Part shown: positions 16,261 through 23,679 of the stretch, piece by piece
Layout of the letters: the number at the start of each line of letters is the position of its first letter
How positions within the stretch are numbered: the first letter of the stretch is position 1
Assembly (NCBI GenBank): GCA_023150845.1
Contig: JAKLKD010000020.1
Span: 1 to 45,989, forward strand
Direction of reading: 5' to 3'
DNA length: 45,989 nucleotides
Source of the DNA: Myxococcota bacterium
GTDB taxonomy: Bacteria; Myxococcota_A; UBA796; CAJQPC01
Translations under genes and position numbers: made by a program
The notes under the pieces: model-generated
What the model was told of the DNA's origin: nothing
The model's input: only the letters and a program-made list of their open reading frames with translations
The model's database searches: none

Positions 16261-17793
16261 TCAGCCGCCGAAGGGCGCCCCCTCGGCGGTGGTGCCAGGG
16301 GAGCGCCCGGCGCCGCCGTGGGTCACCCAAGGCCCGGTGAGCTCTGGCGAGCGGGTGATCGCCGCGTCTCGCTCCAGATCTTCGCTGAGGTGATCCGCCG
16401 CACAGGTGGATCCCGCGCAGTCGCCCCAGCTCAGCGCGGTGACCGTCTCCCCGTCCGGGGTAGACAGACGAAGCACGTCCCCGGCGTTCTGCAGGTTGAG
16501 GCTGCCGCTAAAGTCCGCGAGCTGCACGGTCGCCCCGCCGAACTCCCCGGTGGGCACGCCGCCGCCGAACACGACGAGGGCCTCGCCGGGGTTAAGGCTT
16601 GTGCCGACGGGGAATCTGTGTCGGAAGCGGTCCTCGGCGTCTCCAAGCCCCCATCCCGCGAGGCAGACCGCGGCGTCGCCCGTGTTCACCAGCTCCACGA
16701 GCTCATCGTGCAGGTTGTCTCGTGTGCCGTCCCCGTTGGCGTCGCCGTCGGCTTCGTTCGGCGGGTCCGCCAACACCTCATTGAGCACGATCTTCGCGCC
16801 ATCGGCGGCGGGAGAGGGCGCGCAGGGGGTCATGCCGTCCGGACGGAATAGCCACCACGTCGCCGAGCCCGCCATCTGTGTGACGTTGTGCCCGGCGCCG
16901 GGCACCTCGCTCTGTGTCCATTGGTGGGGCTCCCCCAGGCCCTCGACGGTCGCCATAAAATAGCGCCCCCGCGCCAGGCGGTGCTCCCCTTGGGCCTGGG
17001 CTTGGGCGGTGCCGCGGAGGTCGGGGTCCTCCTCAGCGGTGGCGGTGTCGGCCTGTCCAAGCAGCACGGTCAACGGGCGGCTGAGCGCGAGCTGCAGGTC
17101 GCGGCTGCCGACGGGTGAGCCCGCGAGACCGTAAGGCATCTCTGTGTTGGGATCTCCGGGGGTCGAGACGGGCAGGGTGTACCAGCCCGCGTTGGCCGCG
17201 ACGGCGCGTCTCACCCGGGCCGTGGGGTGAAAGAGCAGCAGGCGGTGGGTGAACTGCGCCCCGGCGCTGTGCCCAAAGACGAGGTAATCACAGCGGCCCG
17301 TCGCGCCGGGCAGCGCCGCCTTGAGGGCCTCAAACAGGTGCTCCAGCTCCATGAAGGTGGTGTCACCCTCGGGGCGCCACTCCGCCGCGTCGTAGACCCC
17401 GCCGGACGGAGGCTCCTCCACGCCGAGGCCCAAGGTGTAGTCCTCGCTCTCAGGGTAGAGGTTGAGCGGGAACTCCGGGGCGATGGCCAGGGCCCCGGCG
17501 CGCTCGGCGTAGGGGGCGATCGCCGCCAGATAGGCCTGGGCGTCCCGCTGGGCGCCGTGCATCACGAAGAGGATCGGTCCGGTGGCGTCGTCGAAGCCCG
17601 TGGCCCGGTAGGTATAGGCCGTCAGGGTGTTGCCATCGCGGGCGACAAAACGGAGGCTCCCCGAGCGCTCGCTCAAGGCCTGCACCCCGTCAAGGATCGC
17701 AGGGTTCGGGTCCGCTCGCTCGCAGTCCGTCGCTGCGTTGCAGCCGAGCAAGGGGTTTAACAGGATGAACGAGAGATGAAACCGTAGCGTCAT
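16261..17793 (-). CDS. Lipoprotein alpha/beta-hydrolase with C-terminal lamin-tail domain
   Basis: The 510-residue product has a lipoprotein signal (NPLLGC lipobox, Cys18). Residues 45 to 330 form an alpha/beta-hydrolase with the nucleophile elbow GHSAG near 173, an Asp in the LLGQADTATAEEDP segment near 247 and a His in GAGHNV near 302, resembling PHB-depolymerase-like esterases. Residues 333 to 490 resemble a lamin-tail domain (starts VLNEVLADPP; contains LVELVNTGDAAVCLAGW). The Asp-rich loop DGDANGDGTRDN within it resembles a calcium site. It is likely an outer-membrane or surface enzyme; the substrate is unknown. It is divergent from the histidine kinase gene with 76 bases between. Confidence 0.82.
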   Translation of the reverse strand: MTLRFHLSFILLNPLLGCNAATDCERADPNPAILDGVQALSERSGSLRFVARDGNTLTAYTYRATGFDDATGPILFVMHGAQRDAQAYLAAIAPYAERAGALAIAPEFPLNLYPESEDYTLGLGVEEPPSGGVYDAAEWRPEGDTTFMELEHLFEALKAALPGATGRCDYLVFGHSAGAQFTHRLLLFHPTARVRRAVAANAGWYTLPVSTPGDPNTEMPYGLAGSPVGSRDLQLALSRPLTVLLGQADTATAEEDPDLRGTAQAQAQGEHRLARGRYFMATVEGLGEPHQWTQSEVPGAGHNVTQMAGSATWWLFRPDGMTPCAPSPAADGAKIVLNEVLADPPNEADGDANGDGTRDNLHDELVELVNTGDAAVCLAGWGLGDAEDRFRHRFPVGTSLNPGEALVVFGGGVPTGEFGGATVQLADFSGSLNLQNAGDVLRLSTPDGETVTALSWGDCAGSTCAADHLSEDLERDAAITRSPELTGPWVTHGGAGRSPGTTAEGAPFGG

Positions 17794-17869
17794 GGTGTCC
17801 CTCTGGACGCGGACCTATGATGGGGCTCTCTAAGTCACACGCGACCCCGCCACCACCCCCGGCGAACCG

Positions 17870-20293
17870 ATGACTGAACCCACGCCCGACCTCCCCCGCG
17901 TTCACCTGCGTCGTTACGTTCGTGACCTGAGCGCCGCGTTGGGGTTGGTCGTCTTGATGCAGCTCTTGATGGGTGGGGTCTTGTTGGCGCGGCGTGGGGT
18001 GATGGAGCGCACCATCGCCGAGCAGGCGCTCATGGCGCAGATGCTCGCGGACAGCCTCACCGTCGTGCGCTCCGCTGAAGAGGGCGCCCAGATCGGGGAC
18101 GCGGAGGCCTGGTCCCGTCGCCACGCCAAGGTGCGCGGGTCGCTCGTCGCCGAGGCCCCCGAGGCCCAGGCGCGGCTGGACGAGGCCTACGCCCAGGTCA
18201 CGATGGCGGTGAACGGGGCCAACGAGGGAGGGCCGGCCCTGCGCCTGGCGAGCCTCAACTACGCGATCGCGCTGAACGAGGTCATGCTCGCCGAGGCCGA
18301 CGCCCGGGTGCCGAAGGTGCGGGGCGTCGTGGTGGTGATGCTGCTCTTGCTCCTGCTGCCGGTGCTCACCTTGGGCCTCGCGGTCTGGCGCTTCTACCTG
18401 CCCCTCTCCCACCAGATCGCCGAGACCGACGACGAGCTGCAGCAGGCGAAGTCGCTCCTGGTCGAGAAGGTGCGAGACGCGGAGCAGCTCTCCGAGCTGA
18501 CCCTGGCGGGCCTCGCCGTTCGGCAGTTCCGTGAGCAGGTCAACGCCTCCCGCCGCCTGCAAGACCAGCTCCGCCTGGAGCAGGCGAGCCGGGCGCTCGT
18601 CGAGGGCCTCGTCGGCGGCAGCGCGCCGGAGGAGGTCGAGGAGCGCCTCATTCGGCTCTGCGGGGCCATCGCCCAGCGCGCCGAGATGGTGCGCTGCTCC
18701 ATCGGGCTCACCGCCCGGGCGACCGGGGCCGCGCCGCGGGTCGTCGAGTGGACCGTCGATGGGGCGCCGCCCTGGAGAGAGGAGCTGCTCGTCGGCGGTG
18801 ACCACCAGGCCGCGATGGTCGAGATTCATGTGCAGGAGGTGGTGCTCATCACCGACACGGCGCGGCTCCCGGAGCCGATGGCGTCCCTGCGGCCCCACTT
18901 TGAGCAGTTCGGCGTGCGGGCGCTGATGACCGTACGTGTTGGCCCCGAGCACGCCCCTCTGGGAACGGTCTCTTTGGCGTCGAAGGACGCGCACGACTGG
19001 ACCGAGGCCGAGGTGAACGACCTCCGCCTCATCTCCCACATCATCGCCAGCGCGCTGGAGGCCAGAAACGCCCAGCGCGCCTTAGAGCACGAGCGCCAGG
19101 CCCTCGCCCAGCGTGTCGCCGAGCAGACCGCCGAGCTGACCTCGGCGAACGCCGCGCTCGTGCAGATGATGTGGACGAAGGACCGCTTCTTGGCGAACAT
19201 GAGCCACGAGCTGCGCACCCCGCTCTCCGTGGTGGTGACCTCGGCGGACCTGCTCAACCAGGGCCTCTACGGGCCGCTGAGCCCGAAGCAGCAGAAGGGC
19301 CTCGACCCCCTGCGGCGGAGCGCCCAGCACCTGCTCACCCTCATCGAGGACCTGCTTGATCTCAGCCGCATCGAGTCGGGGCGCCTGCCCATCGACCTGG
19401 AGTGGTGTGACGCGACGGAGCTGGCCCGGGTGAGCGCGCAGTTTGTGCGGGGTCTGGCGTTTAAGCGTGGGGTGACGCTCATCGCCGACGTGCAGACTGA
19501 GCCCGCCATGCTCCAGTGTGACCCGCGGCGGGTCAAACAGATCCTCATCAACCTCTTGGGCAACGCCGTGAAGTTCACCCCGGCGGGCCGAGAGGTCGGG
19601 CTCACCGTCACAAAGGTAGAGGACGAGGTCGCCTTCACGGTCTGGGACAAGGGCCTGGGCATCTCCCAGGAGGACCAGGCGCGCATCTTCCGGCCCTTTG
19701 AGCAGCTCGCGCAGAACCCCGCCGACGCCGGGGGCACGGGCCTCGGCCTCGCCTTGGTCAGCCACCTCGTCGCGCTCCACAGCGGCCGGGTGACCGTACA
19801 GTCGGCGCCAGGGGAGGGCAGCACCTTCATCGTGACCTTGCCCGTGTGGCAGGCCGGCTTCGCTGAGGCCCTGGCGCCGCCGCGCCGTGTGCCCGAGCTT
19901 GAGGCCTCGCCGGATCCCGCCGGGCGCCTGCTCATCGCTGAAGACAACGTCGACACCCGAGAGCTCCTCCGGGAGCTGTTCACGAGCCTCGGCTGGGAGG
20001 TGTTTGAGGCCGAGGACGGCGAGGCGGCCTGGGCGCTCCTGCCGACGGTTCGCCCCGACGCCTTGCTCACCGACGTGCACATGCCGCGCCTCACCGGCCT
20101 CGACCTCACCCGCCGCCTGCGCGCGGATCCCGCCTGGGGCGCCCTGCCCGTCGTCATTCACACCGCCGTCGCGATGCGGGGGGACGAGGAGCGCTGCCTC
20201 GGCGCCGGGGCGAACGCCTACTTCGCGAAGCCCGTGGACCTCCGGCGCCTGGAGTCAGCCCTTCGGGGCCTCGTCCGCGCCGCTGGCCACTGA
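17870..20293 (+). CDS. Hybrid sensor histidine kinase with C-terminal receiver
   Basis: The 807-residue protein has two membrane helices (about 20 to 42 and 147 to 172) around a periplasmic helical sensor, a coiled region, a GAF-like domain (about 225 to 400), a HisKA domain with phospho-acceptor His446 in MSHELRTP, an HATPase domain with the N box LINLLGNAVKF and the G boxes DKGLGIS and GTGLGLAL, and a receiver domain (about 685 to 805) with phospho-acceptor Asp735 in LLTDVHMPRLTG. It thus autophosphorylates and passes phosphate to its own receiver; the output partner is not adjacent. TATGAT at 17816..17821 is a possible -10. Its end overlaps the methyltransferase gene by 39 bases, tail to tail. 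Confidence 0.92.
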   Translation: MTEPTPDLPRVHLRRYVRDLSAALGLVVLMQLLMGGVLLARRGVMERTIAEQALMAQMLADSLTVVRSAEEGAQIGDAEAWSRRHAKVRGSLVAEAPEAQARLDEAYAQVTMAVNGANEGGPALRLASLNYAIALNEVMLAEADARVPKVRGVVVVMLLLLLLPVLTLGLAVWRFYLPLSHQIAETDDELQQAKSLLVEKVRDAEQLSELTLAGLAVRQFREQVNASRRLQDQLRLEQASRALVEGLVGGSAPEEVEERLIRLCGAIAQRAEMVRCSIGLTARATGAAPRVVEWTVDGAPPWREELLVGGDHQAAMVEIHVQEVVLITDTARLPEPMASLRPHFEQFGVRALMTVRVGPEHAPLGTVSLASKDAHDWTEAEVNDLRLISHIIASALEARNAQRALEHERQALAQRVAEQTAELTSANAALVQMMWTKDRFLANMSHELRTPLSVVVTSADLLNQGLYGPLSPKQQKGLDPLRRSAQHLLTLIEDLLDLSRIESGRLPIDLEWCDATELARVSAQFVRGLAFKRGVTLIADVQTEPAMLQCDPRRVKQILINLLGNAVKFTPAGREVGLTVTKVEDEVAFTVWDKGLGISQEDQARIFRPFEQLAQNPADAGGTGLGLALVSHLVALHSGRVTVQSAPGEGSTFIVTLPVWQAGFAEALAPPRRVPELEASPDPAGRLLIAEDNVDTRELLRELFTSLGWEVFEAEDGEAAWALLPTVRPDALLTDVHMPRLTGLDLTRRLRADPAWGALPVVIHTAVAMRGDEERCLGAGANAYFAKPVDLRRLESALRGLVRAAGH

Positions 20294-21349
20294 GCCCTCC
20301 TTGAGCTCACCCGGCAGCGGGCTGTGCTCGGCGTAGACCTGCTCCCCCTCGGCCCACACCCGGCCCGGCGTCGTGACGCGGAGCTGGCGCTCTTGACGGG
20401 TCATCACCCCGAGGCCCAGGGGCTCGGCGACGTGGCCCGGCGGCCGCCCGGCGGCGGCGCGCTGGTGAAGCCAGGCGCGGTGGTCGTTGATTCGGGCGGC
20501 GGCGCGGGCCTCGGCCCAGGGCCTTGCGTTGAGCAGGCGGGCGCGGGCGAGGGCCAAGAGGTTCGCATCGAGGTCGAGGCCGACGCTGGAGCGCCCCGCG
20601 GCCAAGGCGGCCGCCGAGGTGGTGCCTGTGCCCAAGAAGGGGTCGAGCACGAGGTCCCCCTCGATGGAGTACATCAGGATCAGCCGGTAGGGCAGCTCCA
20701 GGGGGTACGCGGCGCTGCGGGCCCGGGTCGCCGGGTCCAGGAGGCGCTGGTCGGCGCCGGGGAGGTCCGCCCAGAGGTCGGAGAACCACTGGTTTCGCTC
20801 CTCCCAGAAGAAGGCCGAGGCCGCCCGGCGGGCCTGCTCGGCCTTCGAGAACGACCGCTTTCCCCCTTTTCGCAGGATGAGCACGTACTCGTGCTCGTAG
20901 GTGACGTAGGCCCCGGCGGGCAAGGTGCCTGAGCCCATGAACTTGTTGGGGGAGTTGTTCGGCTTGCGCCAGAGGATGTCGGGGAGCGGGGTGAGGCCCA
21001 GGCGCATCGCCGCGGTGAGCACCCGGGCGTGGTTGGGGTAGAGGCAGAACTCGCCGTCTACACTGCGGGTCGCGTCGCCGATGTTGACGCACAAGAAGCC
21101 GCCGTCACACAGCGCCCGGGCGCACTCCGCCCACACCGCGTCGAGGGCCTGGTGCTGGGCCTCAAAGCAGGCCATGCCCTGCCCGGCGTCGAGCGCCGCC
21201 CCCGCCGCGGGGCTCAGGGCCCGGAAGACCTCGTCCCACATCTGCACCATCGGGTAAGGCGGGGACGTGACGATGAGCTGGACCGAGCCCGTCTCTACGC
21301 CGGTGAGCTGGCGGGCGTCGCCGAGGAGCAGCCGGTGGGTGGTCCGCAT
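20255..21349 (-). CDS. Orphan beta-class DNA methyltransferase (SPPY type)
   Basis: The 364-residue product has motif IV as TSPPY (28 to 32) near the N-terminus and motif I as DPFLGTGTT around residue 236, the order of beta-class amino-methyltransferases. SPPY rather than DPPY favours N4-cytosine methylation, though it is not exclusive. A probable target-recognition region lies between, with the WRKPNNSPNKF segment. The start is set at the ATG 21347..21349; the open frame continues upstream through the divergent promoter region without similarity. No restriction endonuclease is adjacent, so it looks like an orphan, possibly regulatory, methylase. Confidence 0.85.
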   Translation of the reverse strand: MRTTHRLLLGDARQLTGVETGSVQLIVTSPPYPMVQMWDEVFRALSPAAGAALDAGQGMACFEAQHQALDAVWAECARALCDGGFLCVNIGDATRSVDGEFCLYPNHARVLTAAMRLGLTPLPDILWRKPNNSPNKFMGSGTLPAGAYVTYEHEYVLILRKGGKRSFSKAEQARRAASAFFWEERNQWFSDLWADLPGADQRLLDPATRARSAAYPLELPYRLILMYSIEGDLVLDPFLGTGTTSAAALAAGRSSVGLDLDANLLALARARLLNARPWAEARAAARINDHRAWLHQRAAAGRPPGHVAEPLGLGVMTRQERQLRVTTPGRVWAEGEQVYAEHSPLPGELKEGSVASGADEAPKG

Positions 21350-21397
21350 CCCGGCGTCATATGGCGGCGCGGCCGGAGCGGCAATCGGGCGCGGCGT

Positions 21398-21431
21398 TGC
21401 TCCATTTTGGTGCGCTGCTCCAGATTGGAGC
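21398..21431. promoter_or_regulatory. Two tandem palindromic operator-like sites
   Basis: TGCTCCATTTTGGTGC (21398..21413) and TGCTCCAGATTGGAGC (21416..21431) share TGCTCCAnnTTGGnGC. The second contains a perfect dyad GCTCCA-GAT-TGGAGC. Their centres are 18 bp apart. They lie between the methyltransferase start (21349) and the divergent TPR-like gene (21543), about 65 bp upstream of a sigma-54 promoter. A dimeric regulator binding both sites is the simplest reading; an enhancer for a sigma-54 activator is possible. Confidence 0.6.
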
Positions 21432-21495
21432 ACCTTCAACGGCGCGGAGGGGGCGCCGGGGGCTTGATAGAGCGCCGTAAGCAAGACCGGAGGGC

Positions 21496-21511
21496 TGGCA
21501 TACGTATTGCA
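21496..21511 (+). promoter_or_regulatory. Sigma-54 (RpoN) -24/-12 promoter
   Basis: TGGCATACGTATTGCA matches the sigma-54 consensus TGGCACG-N4-TTGCA at both conserved elements, with GG at -24 and GC at -12 correctly spaced. The predicted transcription start near 21521 leaves a leader of about 22 bases with AGGAGG at 21533..21538 before the ATG at 21543. Sigma-54 promoters need an enhancer-binding ATPase. Confidence 0.75.
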
Positions 21512-21542
21512 ATCGAGGGGTGAGACACCCCCAGGAGGCCAC

Positions 21543-22232
21543 ATGTACCTCGCCAATGGCGTAAGCCCCGAGCTGGTTTCCCTGTTCAACCAGGCCGCGC
21601 GACTCTCCCGCGTCGGTCGTCACGAGGACGCCCTCGACGCTTGGGAGCGCCTCTTCTCGCCGGACGGTGTGTGGAGCGAGGCCGACGGCCTGGCCGCCAG
21701 CCCCTGCTTCTTGGCCGTGGCGGCGATGCGTCGGGCCTGGGTGCTCATGGACCTTGGCCGCTTCGATGAGGCCCGGGAGCGCTTCGAGACCGGGCTGCTG
21801 CCGCGCCTGCTCGACCTCTTGCCCGCCGGGGAGCGCTTCGACTACTGGTTCTCGTACGGGAACACCCTCGCTGAGCTGGGTGAGCTGGAGGAGGCCGACG
21901 CGGCCTTGGGTCGGGCGATCTGCGTCGGCATGAGCGACCTCGGCGACAGCCGCCGCGTCGCCCGCGCCTGGACCCGCCTGCTCGACGTGGCCACGGATCA
22001 CCACGCCTGGGGTTACCTCGCCCGGGAGGGGGAGTCCGCGGCGAGCTGGGCGGCGACGGCTGGGGAGTCGAGCCTGGAGGTCTCGGCGCTCTGGCGGCGG
22101 GCCCTGGCCTTGCGGGTGCTGGGCCGGGAGGCCGAGGCCCACGAGTCGCTCCTGCGCATTCGGGCCATCGCCGAGACCTTGGGGCTGCGGGAGGCCCGGG
22201 CGGCGGTGGAGCTGGCGCTCAGCGCGGTGTGA
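21543..22232 (+). CDS. TPR-like protein driven by a sigma-54 promoter
   Basis: The 229-residue protein consists of helical hairpins resembling tetratricopeptide repeats, for example residues 6 to 33 and 61 to 93, then NTLAELGELEEADAALGRA near 108 to 126. No signal peptide or membrane segment is seen. The start ATG is chosen because AGGAGG lies five bases upstream and the -24/-12 promoter ends just before the leader. An FHA protein with a degenerate AAA+ domain follows 86 bases downstream on the same strand. I do not recognise a specific family. Confidence 0.8.
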   Translation: MYLANGVSPELVSLFNQAARLSRVGRHEDALDAWERLFSPDGVWSEADGLAASPCFLAVAAMRRAWVLMDLGRFDEARERFETGLLPRLLDLLPAGERFDYWFSYGNTLAELGELEEADAALGRAICVGMSDLGDSRRVARAWTRLLDVATDHHAWGYLAREGESAASWAATAGESSLEVSALWRRALALRVLGREAEAHESLLRIRAIAETLGLREARAAVELALSAV

Positions 22233-22318
22233 TCCGCCTCGATCCCGGACACCGCCGGGCCTGTGGATCCGCTATGCTGGGGGCGCCGCAGACGCGGTCG
22301 CCATGAGGAGCGCCCCCC

Positions 22319-23404
22319 GTGCAAGACCGCACGACCCCGCCGAGCCAAGCTGATCACCAGGCCACGGTGCCCCGAGCCTCTCGGCTCGTGCCGACCTTGA
22401 CCGTGATCTACCACCCGGAGCTCTCCGTGCTCGGGCGGCAGCTCCTCGTCTTGCCCGACGCGCCGGTTGAGCTCGGGCGCGGCGTGGAGATCCTCGGCCC
22501 CGGCGCCCTCGATGACGGCCGCTTGTCCCGTCGCCACTGCGTGCTGCGCGCCGAGGGCCGGGCCGAGGTCGTCGTCGAGGATCAGCAGAGCCGCAACGGC
22601 ACGGCGGTGAACGGGCGCCGGGTGTCTTCAGCGACCTTGCGGCACGGCGACGTCATCACCTTGGGCAAGCTCACCTTGCTCTACACCTTACAGCCCCGGG
22701 GCTTCAGCCCGACGCCGAGCCCCCGGTTTGTGGGCTCAAGCCCGGCGCTCATGGGCATGATCGACGCCGTGACCGCCGCGGCGCCGGGCAGCGGGGCGGT
22801 GCTCTTCGTCGGAGAGAGCGGGGTGGGGCGCCGAAAGGCCGCGGCGGAGCTTCACCGGCTCTCCCGGCACCGCGGGCCCTACGGCGTGGTGGACTGCGCG
22901 GCGGAGAGCGTGCCGAGCTGGGAGCGTATCCGCGCGAAGGTCGGCCAAGGCGTGATCACCTTCGCCCACGTCGAGCTTGCGCCGATGCCGCTGCAGCGCG
23001 CGATCTCCGACCACCTCACGGCCTTAGGCGACGACGAGGGCCTCCGCATCGTCGGAACCTCGGGCGGTGATCTGCGGCGCCTCGCCCGGGGCGGCGCCTT
23101 CGACCCCGACCTCGCCGAGCACCTCAGCCGCCGCGTCGTGGCCGTGCCGACCCTGCGGGAGCGCGCTGAAGACCTCATCCCCTTGGCCTTCGCCTTCGGT
23201 CGCGCCGCGACGGGCGACACCCTGCGGCCGCTGAGCCAGCGCCTCACCTTGGCGCTCTCCTTGCACCCTTGGCCCCAGAACCTCCGCGAGCTCAAGGACA
23301 CCATGACCCGGGTCTGCGCCGAGCAGGCCCACGAGCCCCAGCTCAAGGCCCCGGCCTGGCTCCTGCAGCAGCTCCCCGGGCGGATGGAGGGGGTGGAGGG
23401 CTAA
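22319..23404 (+). CDS. FHA-domain protein with degenerate sigma-54-activator AAA+ domain
   Basis: The 361-residue product has an FHA domain (about 45 to 125), which binds phosphothreonine, with the conserved RLSRRHC and QSRNGTAVNG segments. It is followed by a region matching sigma-54 activators from about 140 to 345, including WPQNLRELKDTM where activators have WPGNVREL. Walker A reads GESGVGRR (165 to 172), so the nucleotide-binding Lys is Arg; Walker B reads GVITFAHVE, lacking the acidic pair; the GAFTGA loop that contacts sigma-54 is absent, and there is no C-terminal HTH. It probably cannot hydrolyse ATP and may be an adaptor or brake. The start is GTG. Confidence 0.85.
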   Translation: MQDRTTPPSQADHQATVPRASRLVPTLTVIYHPELSVLGRQLLVLPDAPVELGRGVEILGPGALDDGRLSRRHCVLRAEGRAEVVVEDQQSRNGTAVNGRRVSSATLRHGDVITLGKLTLLYTLQPRGFSPTPSPRFVGSSPALMGMIDAVTAAAPGSGAVLFVGESGVGRRKAAAELHRLSRHRGPYGVVDCAAESVPSWERIRAKVGQGVITFAHVELAPMPLQRAISDHLTALGDDEGLRIVGTSGGDLRRLARGGAFDPDLAEHLSRRVVAVPTLRERAEDLIPLAFAFGRAATGDTLRPLSQRLTLALSLHPWPQNLRELKDTMTRVCAEQAHEPQLKAPAWLLQQLPGRMEGVEG

Positions 23405-23679
23405 GCCCTCGGCGCCAAGGTCACCACCACCACCTCCCCGGCCTCTTTGCCCTGGCGGATGTGTTTGGGCACGGGCAGCAGGACGCCGTGGCGTTTGTCG
23501 GCCCAGACGCTCGTGTCCCAGCTCCGGCCGTCTACGGTGGCCCGCACCGGGGTTCGGCCCCAGCCCGCCACGACCGGGGGCGCGTGCTCGTCGGGGACGG
23601 GCGCGAAGGTCCAGCCGCCGGGGGCCTCGACACGCCACAAGGTGGACTCAAAGGTGCTGGGCTCGAAGAGGTCGCTCAT
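23401..23679 (-). CDS. DUF1905-domain protein
   Basis: The 92-residue product is almost entirely one DUF1905 domain: GGWTFAPVPDE near 21 to 31, RTPVRATVDGRSWDTS near 42 to 57, then the VLLPVPKHIRQ strand-helix and a VVVVTL end strand. The domain is a small beta-barrel of unknown function. Its ATG overlaps the sulfatase stop as ATGA, so the two are probably cotranslated. Its stop overlaps the stop of the convergent FHA gene by 4 bases. Confidence 0.8.
   Translation of the reverse strand: MSDLFEPSTFESTLWRVEAPGGWTFAPVPDEHAPPVVAGWGRTPVRATVDGRSWDTSVWADKRHGVLLPVPKHIRQGKEAGEVVVVTLAPRA

Noticed and set aside
22273-22278. TATGCT as a promoter for the FHA gene
   Set aside because: A -10-like hexamer is present but there is no matching -35, and cotranscription with the TPR-like gene is at least as likely.
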